The notes below the pieces were generated by a model that was given only the letters and a program-made list of their open reading frames with translations, did no database searches and was not told where the DNA came from. From positions 154,973,733 through 155,037,732 of the forward strand of contig BTPG01000003.1 of NCBI GenBank assembly GCA_036245525.1: a DNA stretch of 64,000 nt. Direction: 5' to 3'. The stretch comes from Semisulcospira habei (taxonomy: Eukaryota > Mollusca > Gastropoda > Semisulcospiridae). Positions 52,270 to 63,847 of the stretch are shown here, piece by piece. A program made the translations under genes and the position numbers. The first letter of the stretch is position 1, and every line of letters begins with the position of its first letter.

Positions 52270-52630
52270 GTTCTGTTTCTTTTTTCTTTTTTTTAAACCC
52301 CTCCTACAATCTTGCTTGAACTTGATATAAACTCCACATGCAAACTTTTTTTAAAAATTGTATTTTATATTTTATTTATTTTATTATTTTTTAATTTTTT
52401 ATTTTATTATAATTTTTTGTGGGGTGTGTGTGTGTGGGGGGGGGGGGGGGGGGGTTGGTGGACGAAAATGGGAAACAACTTGGCGCACGTCCAAGATTAC
52501 TCGGAATAGAAGAAGAAGAAAAAAATAATAATAAAACAGGATAACAAAAAAAAATTTCAAGGCCGTTATTTCTCATTCCCTTATCATACCATAATTCATG
52601 AACATTACTTTTTTTTTTAACCGAGTGGCC
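52270..52630. repeat. A/T-rich and G-tract low complexity
   Basis: TTTTATTTATTTTATT, a GT/G tract at 52421-52454 and A-rich runs. Confidence 0.8.
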
Positions 52631-53019
52631 TAAACAAGAAACCGCGTGCACAAAAGGAAGTTGTCAAAACTATTAATTTTATTTAAGAGGATACACGCCA
52701 TAGCAAGCTTCAGTTTATAGGTACAAAGAAATGTGCAGTACAAAGCTTCAAGGTAAACGGTTGTGTTTACTTCTTTCCAATCATGAATTACGAAAACCTA
52801 TTTTATAAAATAAAATACTAAATAAATAATCAAAATAATTAAATAATTAAGTACAATTTTTAAAAATTAAATAAATTAAAGTAAAATTTAAAGAAAAGTG
52901 TGCTGTACATGCGAAATTGCACTACATACATATAATACAAAGACAAAAACGACTTGGACAAGTTTCCTTCTGTTTGGTCTGTTTGGGTGTTTCCATGTTG
53001 CCGGTACACTGAGCTAAGT

Positions 53020-53082
53020 TAAAGGCATAGATTCTCGTGAGTCCGTGCAATAGCACGGACTCATGAAAATATATGCCTTTAC
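53020..53082. mobile_element. Family A palindrome
   Basis: AAAGGCATAGATTCTCGTGA, centre GTCCGTGCAATAGCACGGAC, right arm TCATGAAAATATATGCCTTT. The centre is changed in step on both sides (GTCCGTGC/GCACGGAC). Confidence 0.8.
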
Positions 53083-53529
53083 AGCTGACCGAGATCGACT
53101 CGTGCTGTTTCAGCAGTAATGGGATCACAGTAGCAATCAGCGTTTTCAGTCTTGTCATAATCAGCATGTAGACTTTCCGCGTGCATGTCGGCACAAATGA
53201 TTGGTAAGTCCACCCTGAAAATGGCTTCTGATTGGACGATCCCTCTGTCTGTGATTGGCTGAGCAAGGTGCACAATCGCCAAAAAGCAAGTTATGACGCA
53301 CTTGGTGCCCGCGTGACCTCTCGAGATACGCCAGTAACGGTAAACAAAGTGACTGAACTGTCGCTCTTCAGTCAATGAGGACCAAACGCTAGAGCCGGTT
53401 TTTGGGTCTCGAATCACCGAACGCTTAACTTAAACAGCTAGATCTCTTGACATCCTCTTTAATAAGCCACCATGCATTTCGTCAGCCTGGCCACGACAAA
53501 CACATCCTAGTAAAGAAGGTGCTTGAGCC

Positions 53530-53612
53530 GACATCGACCACATCATGGCCGGCCCGCGCACGGCGGCTGTCGCGGGCTCACTGCGGCCGATATCGGCCCG
53601 AGGAACTTAAGG
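53530..53612. mobile_element. Family E palindrome, decayed
   Basis: CGACATCGACCACATCATGG, GGCCCGCGCACGGCGGCTGT, ACTGCGGCCGATATCGGCCC. The outer ends are not recognisable. Confidence 0.7.
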
Positions 53613-53799
53613 CACGTGACACTACACCGGCATCCGGGAGCCCTTCAGTTGAGTGTTCCCCCTATTGATAAGTATATATATATATACTGTACATATCTTC
53701 CTCATTATGGTCATGCTCTGAAGCGCTTCTTGGGTCCTCTCTGCCGCTTGATGAGTGCTTTTTAACTCAAACTCGCACGGCGCAGAGCGCATACGTACT

Positions 53800-53960
53800 T
53801 TAACACTTTCTACCCCAGGACCGAAATCCGGCCCCGATATTGAAGTTGCCCTATGAAGGCCGGACTGTATTACAATTCTAGAGACAGATTCTGGCACCAC
53901 CCTTGAACTATCAGGCTCGATCCATGTCTTGCTGTGGTGTGTCGGGGCTGAATGATTTAA
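53800..53960. mobile_element. Family B element, left inner arm deleted
   Basis: TTAACACTTTCTACCCCAGG to GGGGCTGAATGATTTAA. Only ATTCTGGCACCACCCTTGAA of the inner palindrome remains. Confidence 0.82.
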
Positions 53961-54029
53961 TGACTCTTTGTTGGATCCAAAGGTAGGACTAATCCGGCCC
54001 TGCTTAGTTTCGAGCTTAGCATATGGACA

Positions 54030-54530
54030 TTGGAAACATTGCCACATGACCACGGTAGCTCAACTTTTGACCCCAAACGGTGGGCTCACAAGCAGGGTCT
54101 TGAAAAGTGGACTGAAATGGCAACGCACCATGCCAGTGTGGTGGATCAAAATCAAGTTAGGCCGAGCGGCTTGGCACCCGACCAGGTCGATCAAAATCAG
54201 GGCCTCACTGATTAGCTCGCAACCTGACCAGGATAGCTGAAAAGCAGGACAAGATTATAGCTGGCTGCATCACCACAGTAGCTCAAAAATAGTGCTTGAT
54301 TAGCTTGGCACTCGATCATTGCAAGTCAAAAGTAGTTAGCATGGTACCTGGCCACAGTAGCTCAACATTAGTATTTAATGAGCTTGACATCCGACCACGG
54401 TAGCTCAATGTAGTGATTGATTAGATTAAAATCGGACCTGAGTAGGTCGAAAGTAGTGCTTGATTAGCTTGAAATCCGACTATGGTAGTTCAAAAGTATC
54501 GCCAAATTTGCTTGGTACTCGGCACTACAT
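54030..54530. repeat. Degenerate tandem array of family B-like half-units
   Basis: Phrases such as GACCACGGTAGCTCAA, GTGCTTGATTAGCTTG and GCACCCGACCA recur every 45 to 60 bp (for example 54049, 54170, 54281, 54353, 54398, 54445, 54480). Each is close to the left arm ATAGTTCAAGGGTAGTGCCA plus AGATTAGCTTGGC, always in the same orientation and without a mirror arm. Confidence 0.7.
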
Positions 54531-54732
54531 GGCTATTAGCTGCGATAGCTGACCCCTCATTCAGTAATAATATATGCAAAAAGATTAAAAGATGAGAATG
54601 TTTTGGCTCAGAAGGACATGCATTTTGTATGTTGATTGAATGTATCCTTAAACTTTCAAACATACACACAGTATATACACTACATCGATGGTGAGTATGT
54701 ATTTTCACTGTTTCGCTCAAGGGATATAATGA

Positions 54733-54905
54733 TTAACACAGTCTACACCAAGGACCGAAATCCCGAAATTTTGAAGTTGCCTTCTGAAGTATTGTATTAC
54801 AATTCCACAGACAGATCGAGCATGACAGTTCAAGGGTGGTGCCAGAATAGAACTATCATGCTCGAGCCATGTCTTGCTGTGGTGTGTTGGGGCTGAATGC
54901 GTTAA
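54733..54905. mobile_element. Family B element, centre deleted
   Basis: TTAACACAGTCTACACCAAG to GGGGCTGAATGCGTTAA. The palindrome is reduced to ACAGTTCAAGGGTGGTGCCA, GAATAG and GAACTATCATGCTCG. Confidence 0.82.
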
Positions 54906-55295
54906 TGTGTAATCAGTGACAATTTAGATATTATGTATATCTCCTGATTTATTTCAACTGCTCTAGTGGCATTCTTCTTGATTTCTTTAGTTTTTTATAA
55001 AGTTATGCGTAATATACTCCATCCGCTAACGCACACTGGTTGCCGCTCTCGATTCAACACCACTAGTTAGTGTGTCGCAAACTCTGGAAAAAAATTGTCG
55101 GGAAGTTTTAAAGTTTGCGTTTGGTTCTGACGCATATATATAATTATGTAAACTTTGACACGTCAAAGCGCAGGTGAAATTGTAGCGGGATTTTAGGTGT
55201 TTTGTCATTGTGTCGGTAGGCAAGAGGACTGGTTCAACTTGTACCCTATGCCCTAGTTACTCTGCTTGAGAAACATAGATGCAAAAATGACTAGT

Positions 55296-55329
55296 TGTGG
55301 GGGCTCATGAGGATCTATGCCTCTTGCAG
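55296..55329. mobile_element. Family A single right arm
   Basis: GTGGGGGCTCATGAGGATCT, then ATGCCTCTTGCAGG. A faint left arm, GAAACATAGATGCAAAA, precedes it at 55270. Confidence 0.7.
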
Positions 55330-55429
55330 GTACGCGTTAATTTCAGAGGAATGTGCGTCCAATACCCCTAAGGCCAGAGTAGGTGTGTGTATATGCTCAC
55401 TGACGACACTTTTTTTTTGTCCATGTGCC

Positions 55430-55494
55430 AGAGGCATAGATCCTCACAAGCCCCCTGCAGCCAATAGGGGCTCATGATGATCTATGCCTCTTGC
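55430..55494. mobile_element. Family A palindrome
   Basis: AGAGGCATAGATCCTCACAA to CATGATGATCTATGCCTCTT, with two unmatched sites. Confidence 0.82.
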
Positions 55495-55828
55495 TCAATC
55501 CATATATGAATCATATTTCCCTCAAATTCGCGAACCCGGCTTTTCAGTTTACTGCGCGGGTAGGTTGTCAGCTTCTCTGTTAGTTTGTTGTGTTGAGGCA
55601 AAGATTTAGTGTTTTGGCCTATTCAATGAAACAAATCTCTCACTGGTTCGATTTTTTTGTTTGTTTGTTTGTTTGTTTGTTATTTAAATTATGCTGACAG
55701 AAAATTAAAAAAAAATACAAATGGGAGTTTTTTGTGAACTGTATATAATAAGTGGTAGTTTTCCAGCTATGTATTTTCTTTCTTTGTAGTAAGATTGAAA
55801 GATCGTTCTAACAGTATCTCCGTTTACT

Positions 55829-56051
55829 TTAACCCTTATCATTCGGAATAAAAAGTGTGTGAAATAAGTTTGACTAAAATAGTTCAAGGGTAGTGCCAGA
55901 ATAGCTTGGCGCCTCTAGGCGCCAAGCTATTCTGGCACCACCCTTGAACTAAAGCCATTGGTCTATGTCCTTAACTGTAAGTACTATAATGTAGCTTGCA
56001 TATTGCAGTGTACAAATTTGAAGCTTTTAGCCTCAGTATGATATGGGTTAA
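55829..56051. mobile_element. Family B element, complete (CCCTTATCAT subtype)
   Basis: TTAACCCTTATCATTCGG and GTATGATATGGGTTAA are the outer inverted ends. The inner palindrome 55875-55955 has centre GGCGCCTCTAGGCGCC. It defines the right end missing from the copy at 6750. Confidence 0.9.
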
Positions 56052-56457
56052 TGTGGTTAAGTAAAACACCTTTTAAAAAGTGCTCCGTTCATGACAACTC
56101 TGCTTATTCACCTCACTTACCCCACCGTACTTATGGTGCTTTTTTAAAAATTGTATTATTATTATTTAGTAAGACCATAATGCTTGTTCATGCTGAATAA
56201 TCAGTCTGTAGAATATGCGTATTATTCAGTAGTCTTTTTTAGACAGGCCACGACATGTTCGAAAAGTGGAACTTCCACAGTAGTCAAGTAAACAATCAGT
56301 GTCATTGCGACTGCATGGACAATCAGAACTAAGTCTTGACGTACATGTATTTCTTTTAAGAAAGGTTTTCACATTAAGAACGCCCGTGGAGTCTTTGATT
56401 TGTTTCTAGCGTAGTTAAAGTACTAGTACTCATAAATCTGAAGACACATTTCAGCAC

Positions 56458-56694
56458 CCACCCACCCCACCCCACACACGTTGGTACCGGTTTCAGGCCA
56501 GTTTACAAATTTCAAATACAAGCGATCAAAAATCTCTGTAACTTCAATAGCTTCGTCTGTCTTGTAGCCTACTGTGTTTGTCTTAAATGGCGTAAATCCG
56601 TGTCTGTTACGTGAGTGCGCGTGTTGGGTTTCAGTTCGCTGCGCTTTGAGTCGATTTGCCCCAAAAAATGAGAAAAAGCGCCTATATAATAACG

Positions 56695-56744
<50 letters not shown>

Positions 56745-56745
56745 T
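56458..56745 (+). mobile_element. tRNA-derived SINE, 5'-truncated copy
   Basis: Matches the later two-thirds of the SINE at 51359, from CACACACGTTGGTACCGG through GAAAAAGCGCCTATATAATA to (ATT)n. AGCACC at 56452-56457 and 56746-56751 may be the target duplication. Confidence 0.82.
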
Positions 56746-56920
56746 AGCACCATTAGTGTTTGTTATGTCTTGTCGAAACACCTAATGAACTTGAACAGCA
56801 GTTAAGTTGGACACGGACCAAAAGCACACGCGTAATCGCATTTATTTATCCAGTAACTGGTACATAGTCGTCAGGCAACAGCTCAGTCCAACATTTGGGA
56901 GACGCGACGGGTTAAAGTGG

Positions 56921-56955
56921 CTTTCGCAGGACTAAGCTCACTCCGAGCGTACTAT
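56921..56955. mobile_element. Family F single arm
   Basis: GTGGCTTTCGCAGGACTAAG then CTCACTCCGAG. Confidence 0.55.
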
Positions 56956-57199
56956 GGACATCACTGACCCCGCGTCTCATTTCCGCTTGCTATCAACACT
57001 TCTGTACCAACCCTACATCCAAGCGCAGCCAAAACTGGTACACACCTAAATCACCATCCGCTTGGCAACTCAAACTAGGCCAAAAAGAGTCCGCTGCCGG
57101 GTCTTAAGCGGCCCAGGCGGGTATGAATAAAAGCACCAAACATGTCTCTTCTCGTCTATCAAGAGATTTTAAGCAAATTCCAGCATACTGCTTCTGTAC

Positions 57200-57224
57200 A
57201 AAAAAAAAAAAAAAAAAAAAAAAA
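57200..57224. repeat. A tract
   Basis: A homopolymer of about 25 A with no recognisable retroposon body upstream. Confidence 0.85.
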
Positions 57225-57420
57225 CCGGGTCTTGCCGACTGCCTCACTACTTTGAATTTGTAACGTGAACTCCAGTCACTGACCTCGCAGAACCCGCCGA
57301 AGTGTCATCTACCCAACGGAGAATCATGTGACCAGGTTGCGTCATACTTCCCACTCAACGATTGGTCAGAATGCTGGAGCGAACTTCCCTGTGCTGTTTT
57401 CAACAATAAACAAAATACCG

Positions 57421-57528
57421 CAGTGCGCAAAAGCCATCTGCCCGACGTCGGCCGCCGATGGCCCGCGCATACCCGTGCGCGGGCTAACGGTGGCCGAGGT
57501 CGGCCCGATGGCCTTTTGCGCACTGACT
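57421..57528. mobile_element. Family E palindrome
   Basis: CAGTGCGCAAAAGCCATCTG to GATGGCCTTTTGCGCACTG are matched ends. The centre is GGCCCGCGCATACCCGTGCG. Confidence 0.88.
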
Positions 57529-57598
57529 AAGTTACCTCCATTAGATAGTGCAGAGACAAGGAAAATCACAAGCAGAAAATCTTCACTTTTTTTCTTAA

Positions 57599-57712
57599 CC
57601 CCCCCCCCCCAACCCCCACCCCCACCCCCCCATCCCCCCCCCCAAAAAAAAAAAAAAACACAAAAAACAAGCAAACAAACAAACAAACAACAACAAACAA
57701 ACAAACAAATAA
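57599..57712. repeat. C tract, A tract and (AAAC)n
   Basis: Simple repeats giving Pro/Lys frames only. Confidence 0.95.
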
Positions 57713-57910
57713 TTATTGAAACACATTGCCCATCGTAAACACACCTAGTCTATTCACAAGAAATGATTGAGAAGAAAGATTCTCTTTGATTTCCGGGTCA
57801 CCGAGCACAGGCCAATTTCACCAATATCGCATTGTGTGTTTTCTAGGGCGTGCGTACGTGATGTTTGCTGAGGTCTGGGTTTGGAGTACTCGCCCTACGA
57901 GCTGCACGAT

Positions 57911-58124
57911 TTAACTCATTGAGTCCGACGGCCGTATTTCCCAAATTTTGGAGGCTTCATCTAATGACTATGCACCAGTTGCAGGAGATGGATCGACCAT
58001 GATAATTCAAGGGCAGTGCCATATTAGCTTGGCGCCGACAGGCGCCAAGCTAATCTGGCACTGCCCTTGAATTATCATGGTCGACCCATCTCCTGCTGTA
58101 GTGCGTCAGAGCTGCATGATTTAA
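57911..58124. mobile_element. Family B element, complete
   Basis: TTAACTCATTGAGTCCGACG to GAGCTGCATGATTTAA. The palindrome (57993-58086) has centre GGCGCCGACAGGCGCC. Both inner arms carry GGGCAGTGCC/GGCACTGCCC where most copies have GGGTAGTGCC/GGCACTACCC. Confidence 0.9.
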
Positions 58125-58139
58125 CAAAGGAAAGGCTTG

Positions 58140-59262
58140 ACTAATGGCAGGTTCTGCATCATCATTCGGAACGTCCTATCCTAAATATAGATGCCCAGGA
58201 AACAACTTCCGATACGGATACAACACAAAACAAACCGAACAACCCAAAAATGGGGGGGGGGGGGGGGGGGGAAACACACACAAAAGACACGCATATTTCT
58301 GCTGTGTTCAAAGAAAGAAAGAAAATTGTTCTGGTAATTGATTTTGGATTTAAAGCCCAAGTTTAAAAGACTTCTATCAAGACTGGTTGTCAGTCCCTTG
58401 ATTCACCTTAAGGTCACATAGCACCCTAATTTCAAATCCACGAAAAAGCTTTATGAATGACTTCTTTAAGTTCCGTAGGGTGCCAGCCCTTCACTAGACA
58501 CAATGCCTACCCTGCCCAAGCTCTCCTAATACTCGTGATTACCGTTTAAAGAACGTCAAGTATTGATTCGTATTTTTGTGTTGTGAAAAAAAAAAAAGTC
58601 TCTGTCTTGTCTGCATCATTAAAACCAAGTGCGTGTTTGAAGGGTTACAAACAGCGATGGATTTGAAAAGGCCAGGCATTTGTGACACTGAACAGTCAAA
58701 CTGAGATTCAGTGACTTGCGCTCGTGGGTTTTGATTATACACCATCACACAAAATGCAGCCTCGTGCCGCTATAGATTTGTTCTTCAAACTCTGTTACGG
58801 TCATTAACACTGAGAAAAAAAAAAAAAGAAAAAAAAAAAACATGCAGGGGATCAAAGGATATTTTCTTTAGTATTGTCATCAGTCTGGAAAAGGTTTCCG
58901 CACCCATAATTGAACAGCCAAGCTCTGCGTTTTCAGTAGTAGGCTTTCCTAATTTTGTGGGCAAGCTCACACTATTTACCAGATGTATCTTGCAACTGTA
59001 CTGGAATGACATATTCCAGTATAAATCGTTAATTTACATCACCGTTTCATGAAATAATTGTAAAATCAGTTTTGGATGCGCGCCCGTGCTAGCTTTTTCA
59101 CAAAGAATGTAACAGCGTGTCAATTTAGCCAGTCTAAGCCACCAGGGCCGCGAAAATAATAGGATGGAACAGCCGGCACACTTTGTTTGCAAAATTACAT
59201 AGGGCGTTATACGTGACCGGCGCAATAATAATATATTTAAAAAAAAGTAGTCGAAAACGTCA
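58140..59262. other. Unassigned non-coding stretch
   Basis: Apart from a G tract (58252-58271) and A tracts (58588, 58817), nothing was recognised. Confidence 0.35.
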
Positions 59263-59475
59263 CTAACACATTCAGCCCGACGGCAGAATTTCCCAAATTT
59301 CGGATGCGTCATCTAATGACTATGCACCAGTTGCAGGAGCTGGATCGACCATGATAACTTAAGGGCAGTGCCAGATTAGCTTGGCGCCAATAGGCGCCAA
59401 GCTAATCCGGCACTACCCTTGAATTTCATGGTCGACCCATCTCCTGCTGTAGTGCGTCAGGGCTGAATGGGTTAA
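59263..59475. mobile_element. Family B element
   Basis: CTAACACATTCAGCCCGACG (left TTAA mutated) to GGGCTGAATGGGTTAA. The palindrome 59348-59437 has centre GGCGCCAATAGGCGCC. Confidence 0.88.
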
Positions 59476-59530
59476 CATGATTATGATGCATCATGTCATA
59501 TCAAAAACATTCCTGAAGGGAAAATCCGCC

Positions 59531-59585
59531 GTGAGGTGGCCTTAGTTGCCTGCTTGGCGTTAAACCCAAATAACTAACTAACTAA
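59531..59585 (+). mobile_element. Short SINE 3' end with target duplication
   Basis: GTGAGGTGGCCTTAGTTGCC to GGCGTTAAACCCAAATAACT and CTAA repeats. CTGAAGGGAAAA-CCGCC flanks it at 59513-59530 and 59586-59603 with one difference, a direct repeat of 18 bp. Only the last 55 bp of the element were inserted. Confidence 0.8.
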
Positions 59586-59692
59586 CTGAAGGGAAAACCC
59601 GCCCCTTGCACTCGACACAAGGTGTCACTTCGTTTGGAGTACCACAATTGCATCCTGACGTTTCCAGTCTGTGAGTACATGTACCTCTGCAC

Positions 59693-59781
59693 CATTAGAC
59701 GGCAAGCTAGTCTGGCACTACCCTTGAATTATCATGGTCGACCCATCTCCTGCTGCAGTGCGTCAGGGCTGATTGGGTTAA
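59693..59781. mobile_element. Family B right half
   Basis: Starts within the right arm (GGCAAGCTAGTCTGGCACTA) and continues to GGGCTGATTGGGTTAA. The left half is missing. Confidence 0.75.
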
Positions 59782-60214
59782 TATATTCATTTCGAGGTTC
59801 CGCTTTCTATCGGCCGGCAGAGACATCTAAAATGTGTCTTTCGTTTGTTTCAGTGAACCTAGCTGGCTGAAAGTTCGAACTTTATGGTTTAGGGGCTGAT
59901 AGACAACAGCAAGCCAAATAATGTTTTCGCTAACGGAGAACAGGCAGGATTCTCAGTGAAGGTTTCCATTCAATAACATGCATGCCCATTTAAAGAGCGC
60001 CCGCAGTGTTTGATACAGACAGTGTCAGTCACACAACCCCAGCAGCAGCGAGCGCCCGTACCAATTTTTTCAACGTCAGAGGTGAAAGGGAAAAAAAATC
60101 TAAGTGCGACTTCAGTTCGGAAGTGACGTATGGGGGGTGCTAGAGAGTGCTCCTCCATAGGCCGCGAATGCCAGTTAATCTAGTGTGGAGAAGTGTATAG
60201 TTGAAGCCAAAGAC

Positions 60215-61028
60215 TTGCAACATTCATACCGTAAAATTAAATGATGACAAAACAGAGAGCTTGAATATCAGTCTCCAGCAGTGATCACATTTCCATAGGT
60301 GGCCATGACATTTCTTTCAAATCCTATATATAAAAAAAAATCTTGGTGTTTTCCTGGATTCGAGTTTATCGATGGAAAAAAACAGACTAGCCATCTTTGA
60401 CGCATTGCCTACCTGGAACTATGCAGAATAGGCACGATCAGATCCTTTCTGACAGAAAAGACTACTGCCCAGCTCGTATGCTCTCGCATTCTGTCCCGTC
60501 TAGATTACAGTATTTCCCTCCTTGCTGGTATATTATTATCATCTGATCAACCCACTCGCATTCAGCGTATCCAGAATAATGCAGCCAGGTTAGTCCTTCG
60601 CAATAAACGCACTGATCATGTCACACCACTGCTAAAGCATCTCCACTGGCTACCTGTAAAGCAGAGACTAGAGTACTAAAAGCTGGCCACTTTGGCATAC
60701 AAACACTATGACAATACACTTTTTGCATATCTGTCCTTTTCCCTTGCATCACACAATCATAGTAGAAGTTTTCGCTCAAGCTCACAAAAACTGCTTGTTC
60801 AGTCCAGAGTTAACCTAAAACCTGCTGGTGCACGTTCTTTCAGTTATCAGGCCTCTCACATTTGGAACTCACTTCCACTGCATGTCCGTCTGTCCCCTAC
60901 CCTGATGACTTTCAAAACGAATTTGAAGACCCATCTTTTCCAGGTAGCATATCAGGATTAGCTTAGTCTGGATGTGCTGCCTGGAAATGTTGGCTGTTGT
61001 CTTATATGTGTAGCCCATGTATGTAGAG

Positions 61029-61107
<79 letters not shown>

Positions 61108-61290
61108 GCGCGTGCGTGCGTGCGTGCGTGCGTGTGTTTGTGTATGTGCGTGTGTGTTTCGTGTTAGAAATGTGGGGTGCGAGCTAGTGTTTATTTTATT
61201 TATTTATTTATTTCTCTTTTAAATTATTTCTATGTGTTGTAAAGCGCCCCGAGCTTGCTGTCTGTGGGGAAGGGCGCTATATAAAACTAT

Positions 61291-61325
<35 letters not shown>

Positions 61326-61326
61326 T
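60215..61326 (+). pseudogene. 5'-truncated L2/CR1-like LINE 3' part
   Basis: Translated fragments follow the order of an L2-type RT C-terminus: VKLNDDKTE (60225), LGVFLDSSLSMEKN, SRLDYSISLLAGILL, RIQRIQNNAARLVLRNKRTD, LKHLHWLPVKQRLEY, then after a stop the ORF 60692-60961 (ASHIWNSLPLHVR, TFKTNLKTHLFQ). Frameshifts and a TAA interrupt it. The 3' end TAAAGCGCCCCGAGCTTGCT, GGCGCTATATAAAACTATG and (ATT)n is the usual L2/CR1 tail. A (GT)n array (61029-61140) lies in its 3' UTR. A dead copy. Confidence 0.85.
61029..61140. repeat. (GT)n and (GTGC)n microsatellite
   Basis: Lies inside the LINE 3' UTR. Confidence 0.95.
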
Positions 61327-61391
61327 TATTCCACGATCACCCCTGTGGGTGGTGCTCAACTGTTTTCCATCCCGTGAGAGCGATAACACCC

Positions 61392-61514
61392 TAATGCGCA
61401 AAAGAGTGCCGTCGTCAGTGCCGACATCGACCGCCGTTGCCGGGCCCGCGCACAGCTGCTGTGCGCGGGCCAATGGCGGCCCGACGACGCTCCGATGGCG
61501 TTTTGCGCATTGGG
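61392..61514. mobile_element. Family E palindrome
   Basis: TAATGCGCAAAAGAGTGCCG to GATGGCGTTTTGCGCATTGG. The centre GGGCCCGCGCACAGCTGCTG and its mirror GTGCGCGGGCC are well paired. Confidence 0.88.
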
Positions 61515-61712
61515 AGGTCTTCTGTTCCACTTTCAGTCCCTCTCGTATTACGGAAGCCCAGCGTGATTGAAATACTTCACACGCACGCATGCAGCACAAT
61601 GATTCTCCAGTTCGTACCAGACGTAACCGCCCAGTCGTCACGTAGTCATAACCCAGAATAACACCATCAGTTCACAGGCGGCCCAACTGGAGCCCGTCTA
61701 TTCAAGCAAGAT

Positions 61713-61745
61713 GCAGGGGCTCATGAAAATCCATGCCTTTTGCAG
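61713..61745. mobile_element. Family A single right arm
   Basis: GCAGGGGCTCATGAAAATCC, then ATGCCTTTTGCAG. Confidence 0.65.
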
Positions 61746-62055
61746 ATGAACTAAAAGAACTGACTGTGACATTAAACTGAGAGGCGTTTTGACTGATAAA
61801 GAAACTACGTCATCTGAGAGTGAAAAATAGGCTAATGCCGACTGATGCGGTAAAAATAGCTTGGTGCAGGATTACTTCCCAGGTAGCTCATAAACATCTC
61901 CGCTTCTTGTCTGACAAACAATCTGTGTCATTTCAAAGCAAAAATAAATAAATAAATAAACAAACAAATAAACGACACCTCTGAGGAAGTGGATCAACTA
62001 CTCTGTGGTGCTGTTGTTGTTTTTTTCTCTTCCGTTTCTCCCCCTCAATCAATTA

Positions 62056-62260
62056 ATCCATCCATCCATCCATCCATCCATCCATCCATCTATCCATCCA
62101 TCCATCCATCCATCCATCCATCCATACATCCATCCATCCAAATCAAATCAAATCAAATTAAATTACATTAAATCACATCAAATCGAATCCATCCATCCAT
62201 CCATCCATCCATCCATCAAGCAATCAATAGGTCGGTCGGTCGGTCGGTCGGTCGGTCAGT
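62056..62260. repeat. (ATCC)n, (AAATC)n and (GGTC)n microsatellites
   Basis: Long ATCC array, ATCAA-type run at 62138-62190, second ATCC run and GGTC run at 62230-62258. Confidence 0.95.
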
Positions 62261-62579
62261 CAATCAAACAGTCTGCCCCGTGAAGGAAAAGGCAATCAGT
62301 CCATTTCTGTGAAATGGAATATTTTTCATTGTGAATCTTGAAAATGAAAATGATATATGAAAAAAAATAATGAAAATCGTGTTGTCTTACTTACTGTCTA
62401 CTGCCTTCACAAGACAGAAATGCCGAGTGAAGCGACACTAAGGTGAAAATAGTATGGGACTCTTTGCTGCTTATGTGTCTACAGAGGGCAAAAAATAGTC
62501 AGGTGTTTTTAACCACTCACCTGTCTTCTGCAGGCGCTCACGAGAGTCTGCATGGTGCTGCTGGGGCACGTCTAACTGG

Positions 62580-62792
62580 TTAACCCCTTTAACCCGCGAC
62601 GCACTACAACAGGAGTTGGATCGACCATGATAATTCAAGGGTAGTGCCAGATTAGCTTGGCGCCTGTTGGCGCCAAGCTAATTTGGCACTACCCTTGAAT
62701 TATCATGGTCGATCCATCTCCTGTAAACGGGTACATAGTCTTTATGCGCCACATCACCTGAGAAATGGGGCCTTGGAGTGAAACTGGGTTAA
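62580..62792. mobile_element. Family B element, complete
   Basis: TTAACCCCTTTAACCCGCGA to GTGAAACTGGGTTAA. The palindrome (62618-62713) has centre GGCGCCTGTTGGCGCC, with one unmatched pair (GATTAG/CTAATT). Confidence 0.9.
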
Positions 62793-63761
62793 GAAAAACT
62801 GCGTCAGCTGAAAGCAACAAAAAGTTAAAAATAACTCGGTGATTTTAGTAGCCTACTCAAGCGCTAATACTCGTAAGCTTGCGAAGCTTAATAAATGTCT
62901 GGGTATTCACATCCGGTATGATTATTTTTTTAATGCGTCTTTCGCTTTCAGGTAAAAATGGGGATCACCTAAATGCCTTTTTAGAAACCTCCCTCTAGAG
63001 TCAGTACACGTGTACTACCTTTTTTGGGTCCCGCTTCAAGTGGTTCGTAGAAATCCCAGACAATTTTTTTTTTAAAAAGGTGATTACAAAGAGTGTAAAC
63101 TGCAATGCAATAACCGAGGAAGAAAGAAAGAAAGACACCTCAACACGCAGTACTGTCATACAAATCTTGTTGTACTTTCTCTTGTCGCGGGAGCCTTTTC
63201 GCATTAACGCAGTAAGATATTTGGGATGTTACTTTCCAGACTCCAAAATATGTGATCACATAACCGCGGGGAGGTAGGGGTGAGGAGGGGGTGGGGGGAT
63301 GCGGAGAGAGGGGAGGCGATAGTCCTAAACCTGCCTTGAAATAAATTTATTAAAAAAATGGGAAGGCAGGTGCGAGTGCTGGGGGGGGGGGGGGGAGGGG
63401 GATGGCAGGCCATAGTCGTCTATTCGTCATAGTCATCCAGCCTCGAAAATAAAATCAAACAAACATGAAAATGAAAACCTTTTTTTCTTTCTATTTCTTT
63501 TTTTAAAAAATTTAAAAAAAAAGAATAAAGGTGGGTCCAGGGAATACTTCCCCCCCCCCCCCCCCCCCACGACCACCAACCTGTGTATTTTCTTTGCTCC
63601 CCACCCCCCCCCCCCCCACCCCTCCTCCGATCCCATCCCGGTTCCTGCGTCACTGTTTCGCAGAAGATCATTTCATTGGGTTCATCAGTAATCTGGTAGA
63701 TATGAGCTCAGCTCACCCTTAGCGCCACCTAGCATCACAAAACAAGCGGACAGTAAAATGA
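62793..63761. other. Non-coding stretch with G and C tracts
   Basis: G-rich tracts at 63269-63312 and 63379-63402 and C tracts at 63551-63570 and 63604-63622. No gene or repeat family recognised. Confidence 0.4.
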
Positions 63762-63847
63762 GAGTTCAAGGGTATTGCCTGATTATCTTGGCGCCTGTAA
63801 AGGCGCCAAGCTAATCAGGCACTACCCTTGAACCACCTCTGTCGATC
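63762..63847. mobile_element. Family B palindrome
   Basis: AGTTCAAGGGTATTGCCTGA, centre GGCGCCTGTAAAGGCGCC, mirror AATCAGGCACTACCCTTGAA. Both arms carry CTGAT/ATCAG in place of AGAT/ATCT. Outer ends not seen. Confidence 0.85.

Noticed and set aside
52922..53417. Two overlapping minus-strand ORFs of 117 and 112 codons
   Set aside because: They overlap each other in different frames, and the longer includes a family A palindrome; no domain is seen.
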